64,000 nucleotides of DNA from an uncultured Phascolarctobacterium sp. (GTDB lineage Bacteria; Bacillota; Negativicutes; Acidaminococcales; Acidaminococcaceae): positions 1 through 64,000 of the forward strand of contig UQZN01000015.1 of assembly GCA_900545535.1 (NCBI GenBank). The letters are read 5' to 3'. Under the pieces are notes generated by a model. That model worked only from the letters and a program-made list of their open reading frames with translations, ran no database searches and had not been told where the DNA came from. The first letter of the stretch is position 1, and each line of letters opens with the position of its first letter. Made by a program: the position numbers and the translations under genes. Positions 51,096 through 60,590 of this stretch are shown here, piece by piece.

Positions 51096-51716
51096 ATGGT
51101 TAAAGCTGGTGAATTAGGAAAGACTGTTTTTGACTTTACATTAACATTTGTAGGAACGATATGTATAAGCCCGCTTTTAGCCTATATAGCCTACAGAATA
51201 AAAAAAGAAAATCCAGGACCTGTGATCTTTGCATATGACTGTGTGGGTAAAAATGGCAAGATTTTTAAATGTTATAAATTCAGAAGCATGGTAATAAATG
51301 CTCAAGAACGTCTTGTACAGTATCTTAGGGAAAATGAAGAAGCAAGGGAAGAATGGGAAAAATATTATAAATTAAAAAATGATCCTAGGATTACTAAAAT
51401 CGGTGAAAAATTAAGGAAAAGCAGTTTAGATGAATTGCCACAGTTATTTAATGTTTTAAAAGGTGAAATGAGCCTGGTTGGACCCAGGCAAATTGTTGCA
51501 GACGAAATAAAGAAATTTGGAAAAGATATAGAATACTACTATTCGGTAAAACCTGGTATTACCGGTTATTGGCAGATAAGTGGCAGAAGCGATGTTGATT
51601 ATCAGACAAGAGTGGATATGGTTACATGGTATGTAAAAAATAGAACTTTATGGATGGATATAAAAATATTATTTAAAACGATAGCAATAGTATTTAGTAA
51701 AAAAGGTGCATATTGA
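51096..51716 (+). CDS. Undecaprenyl-phosphate sugar-1-phosphate transferase
   Basis: This 206-residue enzyme starts the repeat unit by loading the first sugar phosphate on the lipid carrier. It is the short, monotopic type: one N-terminal hydrophobic segment (about residues 8-32), then GPVIFAYDCVGKNGKIFKCYKFRSM, and the catalytic region SSLDELPQLFNVLKGEMSLVGPRQ. AGGGGTGG (51077-51084) fits the ATG at 51096 better than the GTG at 51081. Here base composition turns AT-rich, marking the start of the strain-variable part. Confidence 0.93.
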   Translation: MVKAGELGKTVFDFTLTFVGTICISPLLAYIAYRIKKENPGPVIFAYDCVGKNGKIFKCYKFRSMVINAQERLVQYLRENEEAREEWEKYYKLKNDPRITKIGEKLRKSSLDELPQLFNVLKGEMSLVGPRQIVADEIKKFGKDIEYYYSVKPGITGYWQISGRSDVDYQTRVDMVTWYVKNRTLWMDIKILFKTIAIVFSKKGAY

Positions 51717-51717
51717 G

Positions 51718-52416
51718 ATGAAAGTATTTTTATTAGCTGCCGGTTATGGCACACGATTAAAACCACTTACTGATACAGTTCCAAAATGTATGGTACCAAT
51801 TTGCGGAAAGCCTTTATTAGCCTGGTGGATGGAATTATTTGAAAAGCACAATATTACTGAAGTATTAGTAAATACACACTATCTGCCTTGTGCCGTACGA
51901 GAATTCATAAAAATATATAATGCTAAAAATACAGGCGTCAGATTGATTGAAGCATACGAAAAAGAACTATTGGGAAGCGGCGGTACGATATTGGCAAATA
52001 AAAGTTTTGTTGAAGGCGAAAGCGATTTTTTGGTTTGTTATGCTGATAACCTGACTAATGCAAATCTAACCGAGCTGATTGCTTTTCATAGACGTAATCA
52101 AAGTACTTTGACTATGGGATTGTTTTATACAAATAAACCCAAAGAATGTGGCATTGCGGCCATCGATTCGCAGAGTTTGATTTATGAGTTTATAGAAAAA
52201 CCGGAATCACCAAAAAGTAATTTAGCCAATGCAGGTATCTATGTAACAGGTCAGGAGATATTTAAATACTTACCCAATCAGAAGTTCATAGATTTTGGCA
52301 AAGATGTGTTGCCGAAATTAATAAATAAAATGTACGGCTATGAAATAAAAGACTATTTGTTGGATATAGGTAATCTGGATAATTATGAAAAAGCTCAGAA
52401 GGAGTGGCAGCTGTGA
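51718..52416 (+). CDS. hddC: Sugar nucleotidyltransferase, probably heptose-1-P guanylyltransferase
   Basis: The 232-residue nucleotidyltransferase has LLAAGYGTRLKPLTD and PKCMVPICGKPLL, then a sugar-binding domain. Neighbouring hddA, gmhB and gmhA genes make it most likely HddC, which forms GDP-D-glycero-alpha-D-manno-heptose. The ATG at 51718 follows the upstream stop by one base; a GTG at 51706 is less likely. By sequence alone, glucose-1-P or mannose-1-P transferases of the same family remain possible. Confidence 0.75.
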   Translation: MKVFLLAAGYGTRLKPLTDTVPKCMVPICGKPLLAWWMELFEKHNITEVLVNTHYLPCAVREFIKIYNAKNTGVRLIEAYEKELLGSGGTILANKSFVEGESDFLVCYADNLTNANLTELIAFHRRNQSTLTMGLFYTNKPKECGIAAIDSQSLIYEFIEKPESPKSNLANAGIYVTGQEIFKYLPNQKFIDFGKDVLPKLINKMYGYEIKDYLLDIGNLDNYEKAQKEWQL

Positions 52417-53381
52417 TAATCACTAAGACACCTTTACGCATCAGTTTTACTGGCGGTGGGACTGATTTGCCTGCTTACTATGAACAGGGATATGGAGCGG
52501 TAGTAAGTGCGGCTATCAATAAATATGTTTATATTACGATGAATAAAAGATTCGATGATACGATTCGTATAAGTTATTCTAAAACAGAAATAGTAGATTC
52601 TTTAAAAGAGATTCAGCATGATATTGCAAAAGCCTGTATGCAGATGGCGGGAGTAGAAAAAGGGGTAGAAATTACGTCCATTTCCGATATTCCTGCAGGA
52701 ACAGGGCTGGGATCAAGCAGCAGTTTTACAGTAGGATTATTGAACGCACTTTATTCCTATTGTGGTGAGCGTTTATCAGCACATGAACTGGCTGATAAAG
52801 CCTGCCAGATTGAAATTGATATTTTAGGGCATCCTATCGGCAAGCAGGATCAATTTGCGGCGGCTTATGGTGGCGTAAATTATTTTGCGTTTGAACGCAA
52901 TGGAATTGTAAATAGAGAAAAAATTGATATAACAGAAGAAGATAAAAGATTAATGGACAACAAGTTAATGATGTTTTATACAGGAATCAAACGCAGTGCT
53001 GATGGTATTTTGGCAGAACAAAGTGCGGAAATCAGTAAAAAAATGGATGTTTTGAATTATATGCGTGAACAGGCAAATGACATGAAACATCTGTTGATGG
53101 AAAGTGGCTTTGATAACCGATTTGCAGAGATGCTGGATGCTGGCTGGCAGAAAAAGAAGTCTATAACAAGCAGTATTTCTAATGATGCGATTGATAACTA
53201 TTACAATAAAGCCTTGGAGGCTGGAGCCAGCGGCGGTAAGCTGTTGGGCGCCGGTGGTGGCGGTTTTATTCTGCTGTATTGTGACGAGCAATACCAGAAT
53301 GCGGTACGTGAAGCAGTAGGATTGATAGAACTGAATTTCAGGATTGCTCGTTATGGTAGCAGGGTAGTTTATTTTGCTTAA
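52413..53381 (+). CDS. hddA: D-glycero-alpha-D-manno-heptose-7-phosphate kinase
   Basis: The 322-residue GHMP kinase has TKTPLRISFTGGGTDLPAYY, the ATP loop PAGTGLGSSSSFTVGLLNAL and the C-terminal GGKLLGAGGGGF. This pattern is typical of HddA and the kinase half of FKP. AAGGAG selects the GTG at 52413, which overlaps the previous stop as GTGA. It phosphorylates C1 of heptose 7-phosphate. Confidence 0.82.
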   Translation: MIITKTPLRISFTGGGTDLPAYYEQGYGAVVSAAINKYVYITMNKRFDDTIRISYSKTEIVDSLKEIQHDIAKACMQMAGVEKGVEITSISDIPAGTGLGSSSSFTVGLLNALYSYCGERLSAHELADKACQIEIDILGHPIGKQDQFAAAYGGVNYFAFERNGIVNREKIDITEEDKRLMDNKLMMFYTGIKRSADGILAEQSAEISKKMDVLNYMREQANDMKHLLMESGFDNRFAEMLDAGWQKKKSITSSISNDAIDNYYNKALEAGASGGKLLGAGGGGFILLYCDEQYQNAVREAVGLIELNFRIARYGSRVVYFA

Positions 53382-53895
53382 TAAAGTAGTGTTTTTGGAT
53401 AGGGATGGAGTTATAAATAAAAAAGCTGCTGAACATGATTATATAAAAAATTGGCAGGAGTTTCAGTTTTTGCCTGATGTGGCAAAGGCTATTAAATTAT
53501 TAAATCAGAGTGGGTTTATAGTAATTATCGTGTCTAACCAGCGCGGTATAGCCAGAGGAATGATGACGGAGATAGATTTGCAAAACATTCATCAGAAAAT
53601 GTGCCATGAATTAAAACAAAAGTCTGCCATCATAACAGATATCTTTGTTTGTCCGCATAATAATAACGAATGTAAATGCAGGAAACCGCAAACGGGATTA
53701 TTTTTACAGGCGGAAATAAAATATCCGGTAAATAGAAACCAGTCGTTTATGGTTGGGGATAGTGAAACGGATATTGAAGCTGGTAAAGCTTACGGCGTCA
53801 AGACGATTGCCATTAGTGAACAGGGACTAGGTGCTGATCACAAGTGTAGCAGTTTACTGGAAGCTGCAGAATATATAACAGGAGTGACAAAATAA
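53374..53895 (+). CDS. gmhB: Heptose-1,7-bisphosphate 7-phosphatase
   Basis: The 173-residue HAD phosphatase has FLDRDGVIN, VSNQRGIARG, the zinc loop CPHNNNECKCRKP and VGDSETDIEAG, the exact GmhB signature. It removes the 7-phosphate so that HddC can add GMP. The start appears to be a TTG overlapping hddA by eight bases; the ribosome site is weak. Confidence 0.88.
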   Translation: MLNKVVFLDRDGVINKKAAEHDYIKNWQEFQFLPDVAKAIKLLNQSGFIVIIVSNQRGIARGMMTEIDLQNIHQKMCHELKQKSAIITDIFVCPHNNNECKCRKPQTGLFLQAEIKYPVNRNQSFMVGDSETDIEAGKAYGVKTIAISEQGLGADHKCSSLLEAAEYITGVTK

Positions 53896-54869
53896 TGAAG
53901 GTTTTGATTACAGGCGGCGCAGGTTATATAGGAAGCCATTGTAACAGGTATTTTTTTGAGCAGGGTGTAGAAACTGTAGTTCTGGACGATTTGAGCGATG
54001 GACATGCCGAAGCAGTTATAGTTGGGAAATTTGTACAAGGTGATTTTGGTGACAAAGAATTTATACAGAAATTTTTGGCAGCAGAAAAATTTGACGCCAT
54101 AGTCCACTTTGCCGCATTCGCTTCTGTACCCGACTCCGTAACGCGTCCGCAAAGATATTATGATAACAATGTTACTAAAATGTTGACTTTACTGGATGCA
54201 GCAGTAGCAGCGGGGATAAAGTATTTTGTTTTTTCTTCTTCAGCAGCAACCTTCGGGGAACCTCAATATATACCTATTGATGAAGCTCATCCTCAAAATC
54301 CCATCAACCCTTATGGTATGACAAAACTGATCGGTGAAAAAATACTGGCTGACTATGAAAAAGCTTATGGCCTGCACTCCTGTTCTTTCAGATATTTTAA
54401 TGCAGCAGGATGTTCCCACGATGGTTTATTGGGAGAAAACCATGATCCTGAAAGCCATCTGATACCCTTGGTGATTCGTGCTGCCTTGAATAAAAATAAG
54501 ACATTAAAGGTATTCGGCAATGATTATGAGACCAAAGACGGCAGTTGTGTGCGTGACTTTGTACATGTAGAAGATCTTGCCGCTGCCCATTATCTTGGTT
54601 TGCAGTATATTATGCAAAATAATGTGTCAGAACAGTTTAACCTGGGCAGCAGTGATGGATTTACAGTGTTGGAAATTATAGAAGCGTTTGAAAAAATGAG
54701 CGGCATCAAAGTACCTTATGAAATAGCTGAACGCAGAGCTGGCGATCCGGCGGTGTTAGTAGCTTCTAATACAAAAGCCAAAGAACTGTTAGGTTGGAAG
54801 CTTGTAAATAGCTCTTTGGAAAATATATTAGAAACAGCACTAGCTTGGGAAAAGGATAAGAAATATTGA
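53895..54869 (+). CDS. galE: UDP-glucose 4-epimerase
   Basis: The 324-residue extended SDR has the NAD motif GGAGYIGSH, catalytic Ser in SSSAATFG and YGMTK. The RYFNAAG and GDYETKDGSCVRDFVHV segments are typical of GalE. It interconverts UDP-glucose and UDP-galactose, supplying galactose for the polymer. AGGAG precedes the ATG, which overlaps the gmhB stop by one base. Confidence 0.92.
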   Translation: MKVLITGGAGYIGSHCNRYFFEQGVETVVLDDLSDGHAEAVIVGKFVQGDFGDKEFIQKFLAAEKFDAIVHFAAFASVPDSVTRPQRYYDNNVTKMLTLLDAAVAAGIKYFVFSSSAATFGEPQYIPIDEAHPQNPINPYGMTKLIGEKILADYEKAYGLHSCSFRYFNAAGCSHDGLLGENHDPESHLIPLVIRAALNKNKTLKVFGNDYETKDGSCVRDFVHVEDLAAAHYLGLQYIMQNNVSEQFNLGSSDGFTVLEIIEAFEKMSGIKVPYEIAERRAGDPAVLVASNTKAKELLGWKLVNSSLENILETALAWEKDKKY

Positions 54870-54882
54870 AAGCAGGGAAATA

Positions 54883-55452
54883 ATGACTGATTACAGAGAA
54901 GAAATAAAAAAGTATTTTGATAAAGAAATAGGTGTTATACAGCATCTTGATATTGAAGCAATAAATAAAGCGATGAACGCTATTACAAAAGCATGGCAGC
55001 GTGGTGCAACTGTATATACGATGGGAAACGGCGGCAGTGCGGCAACGGCCAGCCATTTTGTGTGTGATTTTAATAAAGGGATATCAAGCGAAGTCTGTAA
55101 AAAGTTTAATGTTATTTGTTTAAGTGATAATACACCTATCGTAACGGCCATTGCTAATGATATAGGGTATGATGATATTTTTTTGCTTCAGCTAAAAGGA
55201 AGTCTGAAAAAAGATGATTTGATCATAGCTATTTCGGGAAGCGGAAATTCTAAAAATATAATTAAAGCTGTTGAATATGCTAAAGAAATTGGTGCTGAAG
55301 TTATTGGCCTTACAGGTTACAGTGGCGGAAAATTAAAAGAACTAGCTGATTATGTTATGCATGTACCTGTAGACGACATGCAGATAACAGAAGATATCCA
55401 TATGAGCTTTGATCATATGATGATGAGGATATTTTGTGAAAAGATAAGATAG
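54883..55452 (+). CDS. gmhA: Sedoheptulose-7-phosphate isomerase
   Basis: The 189-residue SIS-domain protein has GNGGSAATASHFVCDF and ISGSGNSKNIIKAVEYA, diagnostic of GmhA. It turns sedoheptulose 7-phosphate into heptose 7-phosphate, the first step of the path completed by hddA, gmhB and hddC. It completes the four-gene GDP-heptose set within 3.8 kb. Confidence 0.92.
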   Translation: MTDYREEIKKYFDKEIGVIQHLDIEAINKAMNAITKAWQRGATVYTMGNGGSAATASHFVCDFNKGISSEVCKKFNVICLSDNTPIVTAIANDIGYDDIFLLQLKGSLKKDDLIIAISGSGNSKNIIKAVEYAKEIGAEVIGLTGYSGGKLKELADYVMHVPVDDMQITEDIHMSFDHMMMRIFCEKIR

Positions 55453-55486
55453 TTATTACAGATTATAAAATAAAGGAGTAGAAATT

Positions 55487-56536
55487 TTGAAGAAGGCATT
55501 GATTACGGGTATTACCGGTCAAGATGGTTCATACTTGGCAGAGTTTTTGTTAGAAAAAGGATATGAGGTGCATGGTGTAACTCGCAGAGCATCTATTTCA
55601 AATACCTCACGTATAGATCATTTGATTTTAGCAAATGAGATTCGGTTACATGATGGCGATTTGTCAGATTCTTCATCGCTTATTCGTGTCATTAGCCTTA
55701 TCCAACCTGACGAAATTTACAATTTGGCTGCTCAGTCCCATGTACAAGTATCCTTTGATGTTCCTGAATATTCGGGAGATGTAGATGCCATTGGTGTATT
55801 GCGTATTCTAGAAGCGGTTAGGATTCTTGGACTTATTGAAAAAACGAAAATTTATCAGGCTTCCACAAGCGAATTGTACGGTAAAGTTGAAGAAATACCT
55901 CAAAATGAAAATACCCCTTTTCATCCCTACAGTCCTTATGCCGTTGCTAAACAGTATGGTTTTTGGATCACCAAAGAATATCGTGAGGCATACGGTATGT
56001 TTGCTTGTAACGGTATTTTATTTAACCACGAATCTGAACGTCGCGGCGAAAACTTTGTAACTCGTAAAATAACTTTGGCGGCGGGCCGGATCGCAGAAGG
56101 TATCCAAGATCATTTGGAATTAGGTAATTTAGACTCCCTGCGTGATTGGGGTTATGCAAAAGATTATGTTGAATGTATGTGGTTGATGTTGCAGCATGAT
56201 ACGCCAGAAGACTTTGTTATTGCTACCGGTGAGCAACATACGGTACGCGATTTTACAGAAAAAGTGTTTAGGGTGAACGGTATAGAAATACGCTGGGAAG
56301 GAGAAGGTGTGAATGAAAGAGGATATGATGCAAGAACCGGTAAAATGATAGTTTGCGTCAATCCACAGTGGTTCAGGCCTACAGATGTAGATAATTTATT
56401 AGGTGATCCAACTAAAGCCAAAACTGTTTTAGGCTGGAATCCTCAAAAAACCAGCTATGAGCAACTTATCCGTATTATGGCGGAACATGACAGAAAACTG
56501 GCGCAAAAAGAAGCTGCCGCATTGACTTGTAAATAG
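55487..56536 (+). CDS. gmd: GDP-sugar 4,6-dehydratase (GMD family)
   Basis: The 349-residue extended SDR matches GDP-mannose 4,6-dehydratase: TGITGQDGSYLAE, NLAAQSHVQVSF, STSELYGKV, YSPYAVAKQYG and NHESERRGENFVTRKI. No mannose-1-phosphate genes lie nearby while the complete GDP-heptose set does, so the substrate may be GDP-manno-heptose (a DmhA-like role) rather than GDP-mannose. It starts with TTG behind AAAGGAG. Confidence 0.88.
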   Translation: MKKALITGITGQDGSYLAEFLLEKGYEVHGVTRRASISNTSRIDHLILANEIRLHDGDLSDSSSLIRVISLIQPDEIYNLAAQSHVQVSFDVPEYSGDVDAIGVLRILEAVRILGLIEKTKIYQASTSELYGKVEEIPQNENTPFHPYSPYAVAKQYGFWITKEYREAYGMFACNGILFNHESERRGENFVTRKITLAAGRIAEGIQDHLELGNLDSLRDWGYAKDYVECMWLMLQHDTPEDFVIATGEQHTVRDFTEKVFRVNGIEIRWEGEGVNERGYDARTGKMIVCVNPQWFRPTDVDNLLGDPTKAKTVLGWNPQKTSYEQLIRIMAEHDRKLAQKEAAALTCK

Positions 56537-56562
56537 TCGGAGTATTAGAAAGTTGGTATTTT

Positions 56563-57615
56563 ATGAAAATAGCAGTTGTTTCTGAATTTTTTTATCCGCA
56601 CAGTGGTGGGCAGGAACAAAGACTTTTAGAAATACTTGAATATGTTGCCAAACAAGGTCATAAGGTGGATGTTTACACAATTAAATATGATGAAGCTTTA
56701 AGTGACCAGGAAAATTATAACGAAATAAATATTTTGAGAGTTATTAAGAATAAAAATTACATCGGTGGTGGTGGCTTAAAATCCCGCAGCCTGAAAACTA
56801 TTATTCAGTACTCACTGAAGGTTGCTTCAAGACTTGGTGCAAATAGTTATGATAGGGTTATATTTTCGCAATTTCCGATTTTTCATACGTGGCTAACATA
56901 TTTTACAAAATCGAAAAAAATACTGGACTTTGTGGAATATAGACATGGAAGATTTTGGGAATTGTTGTTTAGTTTAGAAATGAAATGTGCGGATCAAGTT
57001 GTTTGCATAAGCGATGTTGTTAAAGAGAAGGCCCTGAAGATATGTGACGGTAAGAAGTTATTAGTTATTCCAAGCTCAATTGAACTAAAAAAATTCTATA
57101 GTGGAGAACCGAAACATTTTATTTTTATTGGCCGCATGGAGCAGCATAAACATCCTGAAATGGCTATTGAAACTGTATTGCAATACAATGCAGAGCATAA
57201 TCAAGAGTATATTTTGCACTTGATTGGTGATGGCAGTATGTTGGAATTCTTACGCAAAAAATACAATTATAAAAATATAATATTTCATGGTTTTGTGACT
57301 GAAGAAAAAAAGATAAGCTTATTGGCCGATAGTATTGCTTTAATATTCCCTTCGGAAAGGGAAGGATTGCCGGTGAGCGTGATAGAAGCTATGGCTGCCG
57401 ATGTTCCTACACTTACTACAAGATATTCTAATAATGGGACATATTATTTTGTGAACGATAAGGGTGTAGGTGTTGTTGCAGAACCTGATATCATTTCACT
57501 GACAGAAGCGTTACATGAGCTGCTAGAAAATAGGATACAATATGTAGACCTGTGTAAACTGCATAAAAAGAATTTCAGCGCTGAAAGTGCCGCAAGAAAG
57601 TTTATAGAGATATAG
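56563..57615 (+). CDS. Glycosyltransferase, GT4 family (GT-B fold)
   Basis: The 350-residue enzyme opens MKIAVVSEFFYPHSGGQEQR, the usual GT4 N-terminus. The C-terminal donor domain has FIGRMEQHKHPEMAIE, LIGDGSM and the E-x7-E motif in FPSEREGLPVSVIEAMA. It adds one sugar of the repeat unit at the cytoplasmic face. Donor and linkage cannot be inferred. Confidence 0.9.
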   Translation: MKIAVVSEFFYPHSGGQEQRLLEILEYVAKQGHKVDVYTIKYDEALSDQENYNEINILRVIKNKNYIGGGGLKSRSLKTIIQYSLKVASRLGANSYDRVIFSQFPIFHTWLTYFTKSKKILDFVEYRHGRFWELLFSLEMKCADQVVCISDVVKEKALKICDGKKLLVIPSSIELKKFYSGEPKHFIFIGRMEQHKHPEMAIETVLQYNAEHNQEYILHLIGDGSMLEFLRKKYNYKNIIFHGFVTEEKKISLLADSIALIFPSEREGLPVSVIEAMAADVPTLTTRYSNNGTYYFVNDKGVGVVAEPDIISLTEALHELLENRIQYVDLCKLHKKNFSAESAARKFIEI

Positions 57616-57626
57616 TGGTGATTTTA

Positions 57627-58535
57627 ATGGATAAATTTGTATTGATTACAGGAGCTTTTGGCTTTTTAGGTTATCATACTGCGCTTCGATTTAAAAGAGA
57701 GGGCTATCAGGTTATTGGTTTTGGTCTGGGGGAAATTACGTCAAGGCAAAAACACACTTTTTATAAATGTTATTTCGATTATCTTGATTTTGCTGCTTTA
57801 TTAAGCATAAAAGAAAAGCTGTCTGTTGTAGTACACTGTGCTGGTTCAAGCAGTGTATCAATGGTAGAAAAGAATGTTAGAGAGTTATTTGAGAGTACGG
57901 TTTGCTGTACTAATGATTTGTTGGAATATGTTAGATTATATCAGCCAGAGGCAAAAGTAGTGTACTTTTCCAGTGCTGCTGTTTATGGTGATACTGGCAA
58001 TAAATTGGCGGAAGAGACTGGAGAATTAAAGCCGCTGTCATTTTATGGCGAACATAAAAAAATTGCAGAAGAGTTGTGCCATTATTATAGAAACAGATTT
58101 GCTTTGGCTATAAATATTATCAGACCTTTTTCTATTTGTGGTCCCGGTTTGCAAAAACAGTTAATGTGGGATGCATGTAATAAATTTAAAAATGGAATTA
58201 CTGAATTTTGGGGAACCGGTCAGGAGGAAAGAGACTGGATATCGCCGTCTGATGTCGTTGATTTAGTTTATAAAATAACTATGCAGCGTAACGCAACGCA
58301 ATATGTCTTTAATGCCTGTAACGGTAAGGCAGTGAAAAATTGTGACTTTCTTAAAGAAGCAGCAGATTACTATGGAATCAATGTACCGGTAACATTCAAT
58401 GGAAATAAAAATCTGTTTGACCCGGAACATCTTGTAGGTAGTGAAAATAATGCAAAGCAGCAGCTTGATTGGCAGGCTAAACAGCAATGGATTGATATTG
58501 TACATAGTTATATAGATTGGTTTAAGAATAATTAA
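57627..58535 (+). CDS. NAD-dependent epimerase/reductase (extended SDR)
   Basis: The 302-residue protein has the NAD motif TGAFGFLGYH, HCAGSSSVS, FSSAAVYG and the catalytic YGEHK. It could be the reductase or epimerase that acts on the keto sugar made by the 4,6-dehydratase two genes upstream (GDP-6-deoxy sugar). That role is inferred from position. GGTGAT precedes the ATG at 57627; a GTG at 57615 overlapping the previous stop is less likely. Confidence 0.85.
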   Translation: MDKFVLITGAFGFLGYHTALRFKREGYQVIGFGLGEITSRQKHTFYKCYFDYLDFAALLSIKEKLSVVVHCAGSSSVSMVEKNVRELFESTVCCTNDLLEYVRLYQPEAKVVYFSSAAVYGDTGNKLAEETGELKPLSFYGEHKKIAEELCHYYRNRFALAINIIRPFSICGPGLQKQLMWDACNKFKNGITEFWGTGQEERDWISPSDVVDLVYKITMQRNATQYVFNACNGKAVKNCDFLKEAADYYGINVPVTFNGNKNLFDPEHLVGSENNAKQQLDWQAKQQWIDIVHSYIDWFKNN

Positions 58536-58566
58536 AGTGGTTTCCTCGTGAAGGGATTATGAGTGT

Positions 58567-59583
58567 ATGCAAAATTTTGATTGGTTAAAACATAATGGGC
58601 AACAAATAGCGACATTGAGAGGGATAGCAGTTTTACTGGTGTTTTTCAGTCATTTGAATTTAAATTTATCAAAAGAGCTCCTTTTTATTTCGGGAAGAAT
58701 AGGAGTTGTATTATTTTTCCTTATTTCAGGAATTTTAGCATATTCATCACGATACAAGAAAAGTTTAAAACAATATATATTTAATAGATTTTGCAGAATG
58801 TACCCGGTTTATTGGTTACTTTTAATATTGGCATGTATAACTTTTGAAAAACAGTTTTCTATAATGCAGATTTTGACTAACTTTACGCTATTTCAGGAAT
58901 TCCTTGGGTATAAATCAATCCTTGGAGCTAGCTGGATGATGCCAATACAAATTATATTCTTCATATTCATGGCAATTTACGGTGTAAAAGAATTGTTTTC
59001 GGAGGCAAATTTTAAAAAATTATATTTATTAAATATAGAATTTACTATTGTCATTACCAGCGTGCTGACGGTCTTATGCGGTACTCTTAGATATTTTACA
59101 AGTAAACCATGGCCCACAGCTATTTTCTTATTGATAAATGTCTCGTTTTTAGGAATACTTTATTATAAAAAAGTTCAACGAGATATGCCGGTTAGAATAT
59201 ATACTATGCTTCTTTTGTTTGAAATAAGTTTACTACTGGGCGGTTATCTTTCTTATGGGAAAGGATTGGTACATGGAGACTGGATATCTTATTTTATTGC
59301 CTATAATCTGGGATTTTTTATTTTTATGTCCATTATATTCTTGAAGATGAATTTCAAATTATTTATAAAATTGGGAGAGGTAGGTTTTACCTTCTTTCTT
59401 GGTGCAGAAATACCTTATTCCTTGATTAAAAAAGTTTGTGATTTGGAAAGTGGCGGTTTTGCCAGTTTTCAAGATGTCATAATAAAGTTTATTGCTGCAA
59501 TTGTGTTTAGTATATTGGTAACGAAATTAGTAGAAATTCCGATTTTAAAATGGAGTAAAAATATAGAAAAGGCAATTAGGTGA
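58567..59583 (+). CDS. Acyltransferase-3 family membrane protein
   Basis: The 338-residue polytopic protein has about ten helices and acyltransferase-3 signatures: TLRGIAVLLVFFSHL, GVVLFFLISG and RFCRMYPVYW. Such enzymes O-acetylate or otherwise acylate surface glycans at the membrane. Confidence 0.88.
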   Translation: MQNFDWLKHNGQQIATLRGIAVLLVFFSHLNLNLSKELLFISGRIGVVLFFLISGILAYSSRYKKSLKQYIFNRFCRMYPVYWLLLILACITFEKQFSIMQILTNFTLFQEFLGYKSILGASWMMPIQIIFFIFMAIYGVKELFSEANFKKLYLLNIEFTIVITSVLTVLCGTLRYFTSKPWPTAIFLLINVSFLGILYYKKVQRDMPVRIYTMLLLFEISLLLGGYLSYGKGLVHGDWISYFIAYNLGFFIFMSIIFLKMNFKLFIKLGEVGFTFFLGAEIPYSLIKKVCDLESGGFASFQDVIIKFIAAIVFSILVTKLVEIPILKWSKNIEKAIR

Positions 59584-59613
59584 ATTTATATTTCATGGGG
59601 AGGGGAGTAAGTT

Positions 59614-60561
59614 TTGAGTAGGTACGAATCAGATGTATTGAATATAATGCAATGTATTGCTGTATTAACTGTAGTTGCCAGTCATTCTATTTTAACGCCG
59701 CCTCCAAGTCTATTTTGGCAATATGTACTTAAGTTCATTGGTTCTTTTTTTATGGCAATTTTTATGTTGCTTAGTGGTTATTTGTTTTTTCATAGTCGAT
59801 ATAGCAATTTCTTAGACCATATCAAAAAAAAAGCGAGTAGGTTGTTAGTACCATATATCATTATTAGCAGTCTGTTTTTTCTTCCGCGAGTATTACTGAA
59901 TAATTTTAACAGTGTAAAAATTCAATTCTCATGTTCTGCTTTTCTAAATAATCTAATTTATCCTTGGGACAATGTTATTACTCAATTTTGGTTTCTTCCA
60001 ACATTATTTTTACTGTTTTTGATTGCACCCATATTGAAATACAGTAACAATAGTATAGTTGATGCCTGTTGGTTAATTGTCGGTGTTCTAGCACATTGCT
60101 ATTCTTTGTTTTCTGATATAAAAATATTTAATATTACAGGCGTTTTATTTTATATGGTGTATTTTATTTTAGGCTATATGATAGCAAAATATAAGGCTGT
60201 ATTACAAAGGTTTGTTTACTATGATTATCAAACCCTAATAATTATAGCTGTACTGAATACAGCTTATTTAATTTTGGTATCTAATGAAGCTATTAAATTT
60301 TTACTATCGTTAGTAAATTCTTATTTTGTGATGTTAATAGCTATTTTTTACGTAAACAAAGAGTATAAGTTTTTAGATTTTTGTAATGGTTACTATTATC
60401 ATATCTATTTGCTTTCGTGGCTGCCGCTTAAAATAGTTGTTATTTTAGGTTATAAGATACTACATATAAACAGTGAATTTTTATATTTGATTGAATTTAT
60501 AGCAGGGGTGTTTGTTCCGTTAAAATTAAAGGCCGTGACGAATCTACTATTAAGAAAATAA
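59614..60561 (+). CDS. Second acyltransferase-like membrane protein
   Basis: The 315-residue polytopic protein has NIMQCIAVLTVVASHSIL, FFMAIFMLLSGYLFF and KKKASRLLVPYI, typical of the acyltransferase-3 / fucose-4-O-acetylase-like group. It is distinct in sequence from the preceding gene, so two different acylations are likely. It starts with TTG behind GGGGAGGGGAG. Confidence 0.85.
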   Translation: MSRYESDVLNIMQCIAVLTVVASHSILTPPPSLFWQYVLKFIGSFFMAIFMLLSGYLFFHSRYSNFLDHIKKKASRLLVPYIIISSLFFLPRVLLNNFNSVKIQFSCSAFLNNLIYPWDNVITQFWFLPTLFLLFLIAPILKYSNNSIVDACWLIVGVLAHCYSLFSDIKIFNITGVLFYMVYFILGYMIAKYKAVLQRFVYYDYQTLIIIAVLNTAYLILVSNEAIKFLLSLVNSYFVMLIAIFYVNKEYKFLDFCNGYYYHIYLLSWLPLKIVVILGYKILHINSEFLYLIEFIAGVFVPLKLKAVTNLLLRK

Positions 60562-60590
60562 ACATTATTAAGTGATAGGGGTCAGTTTAT

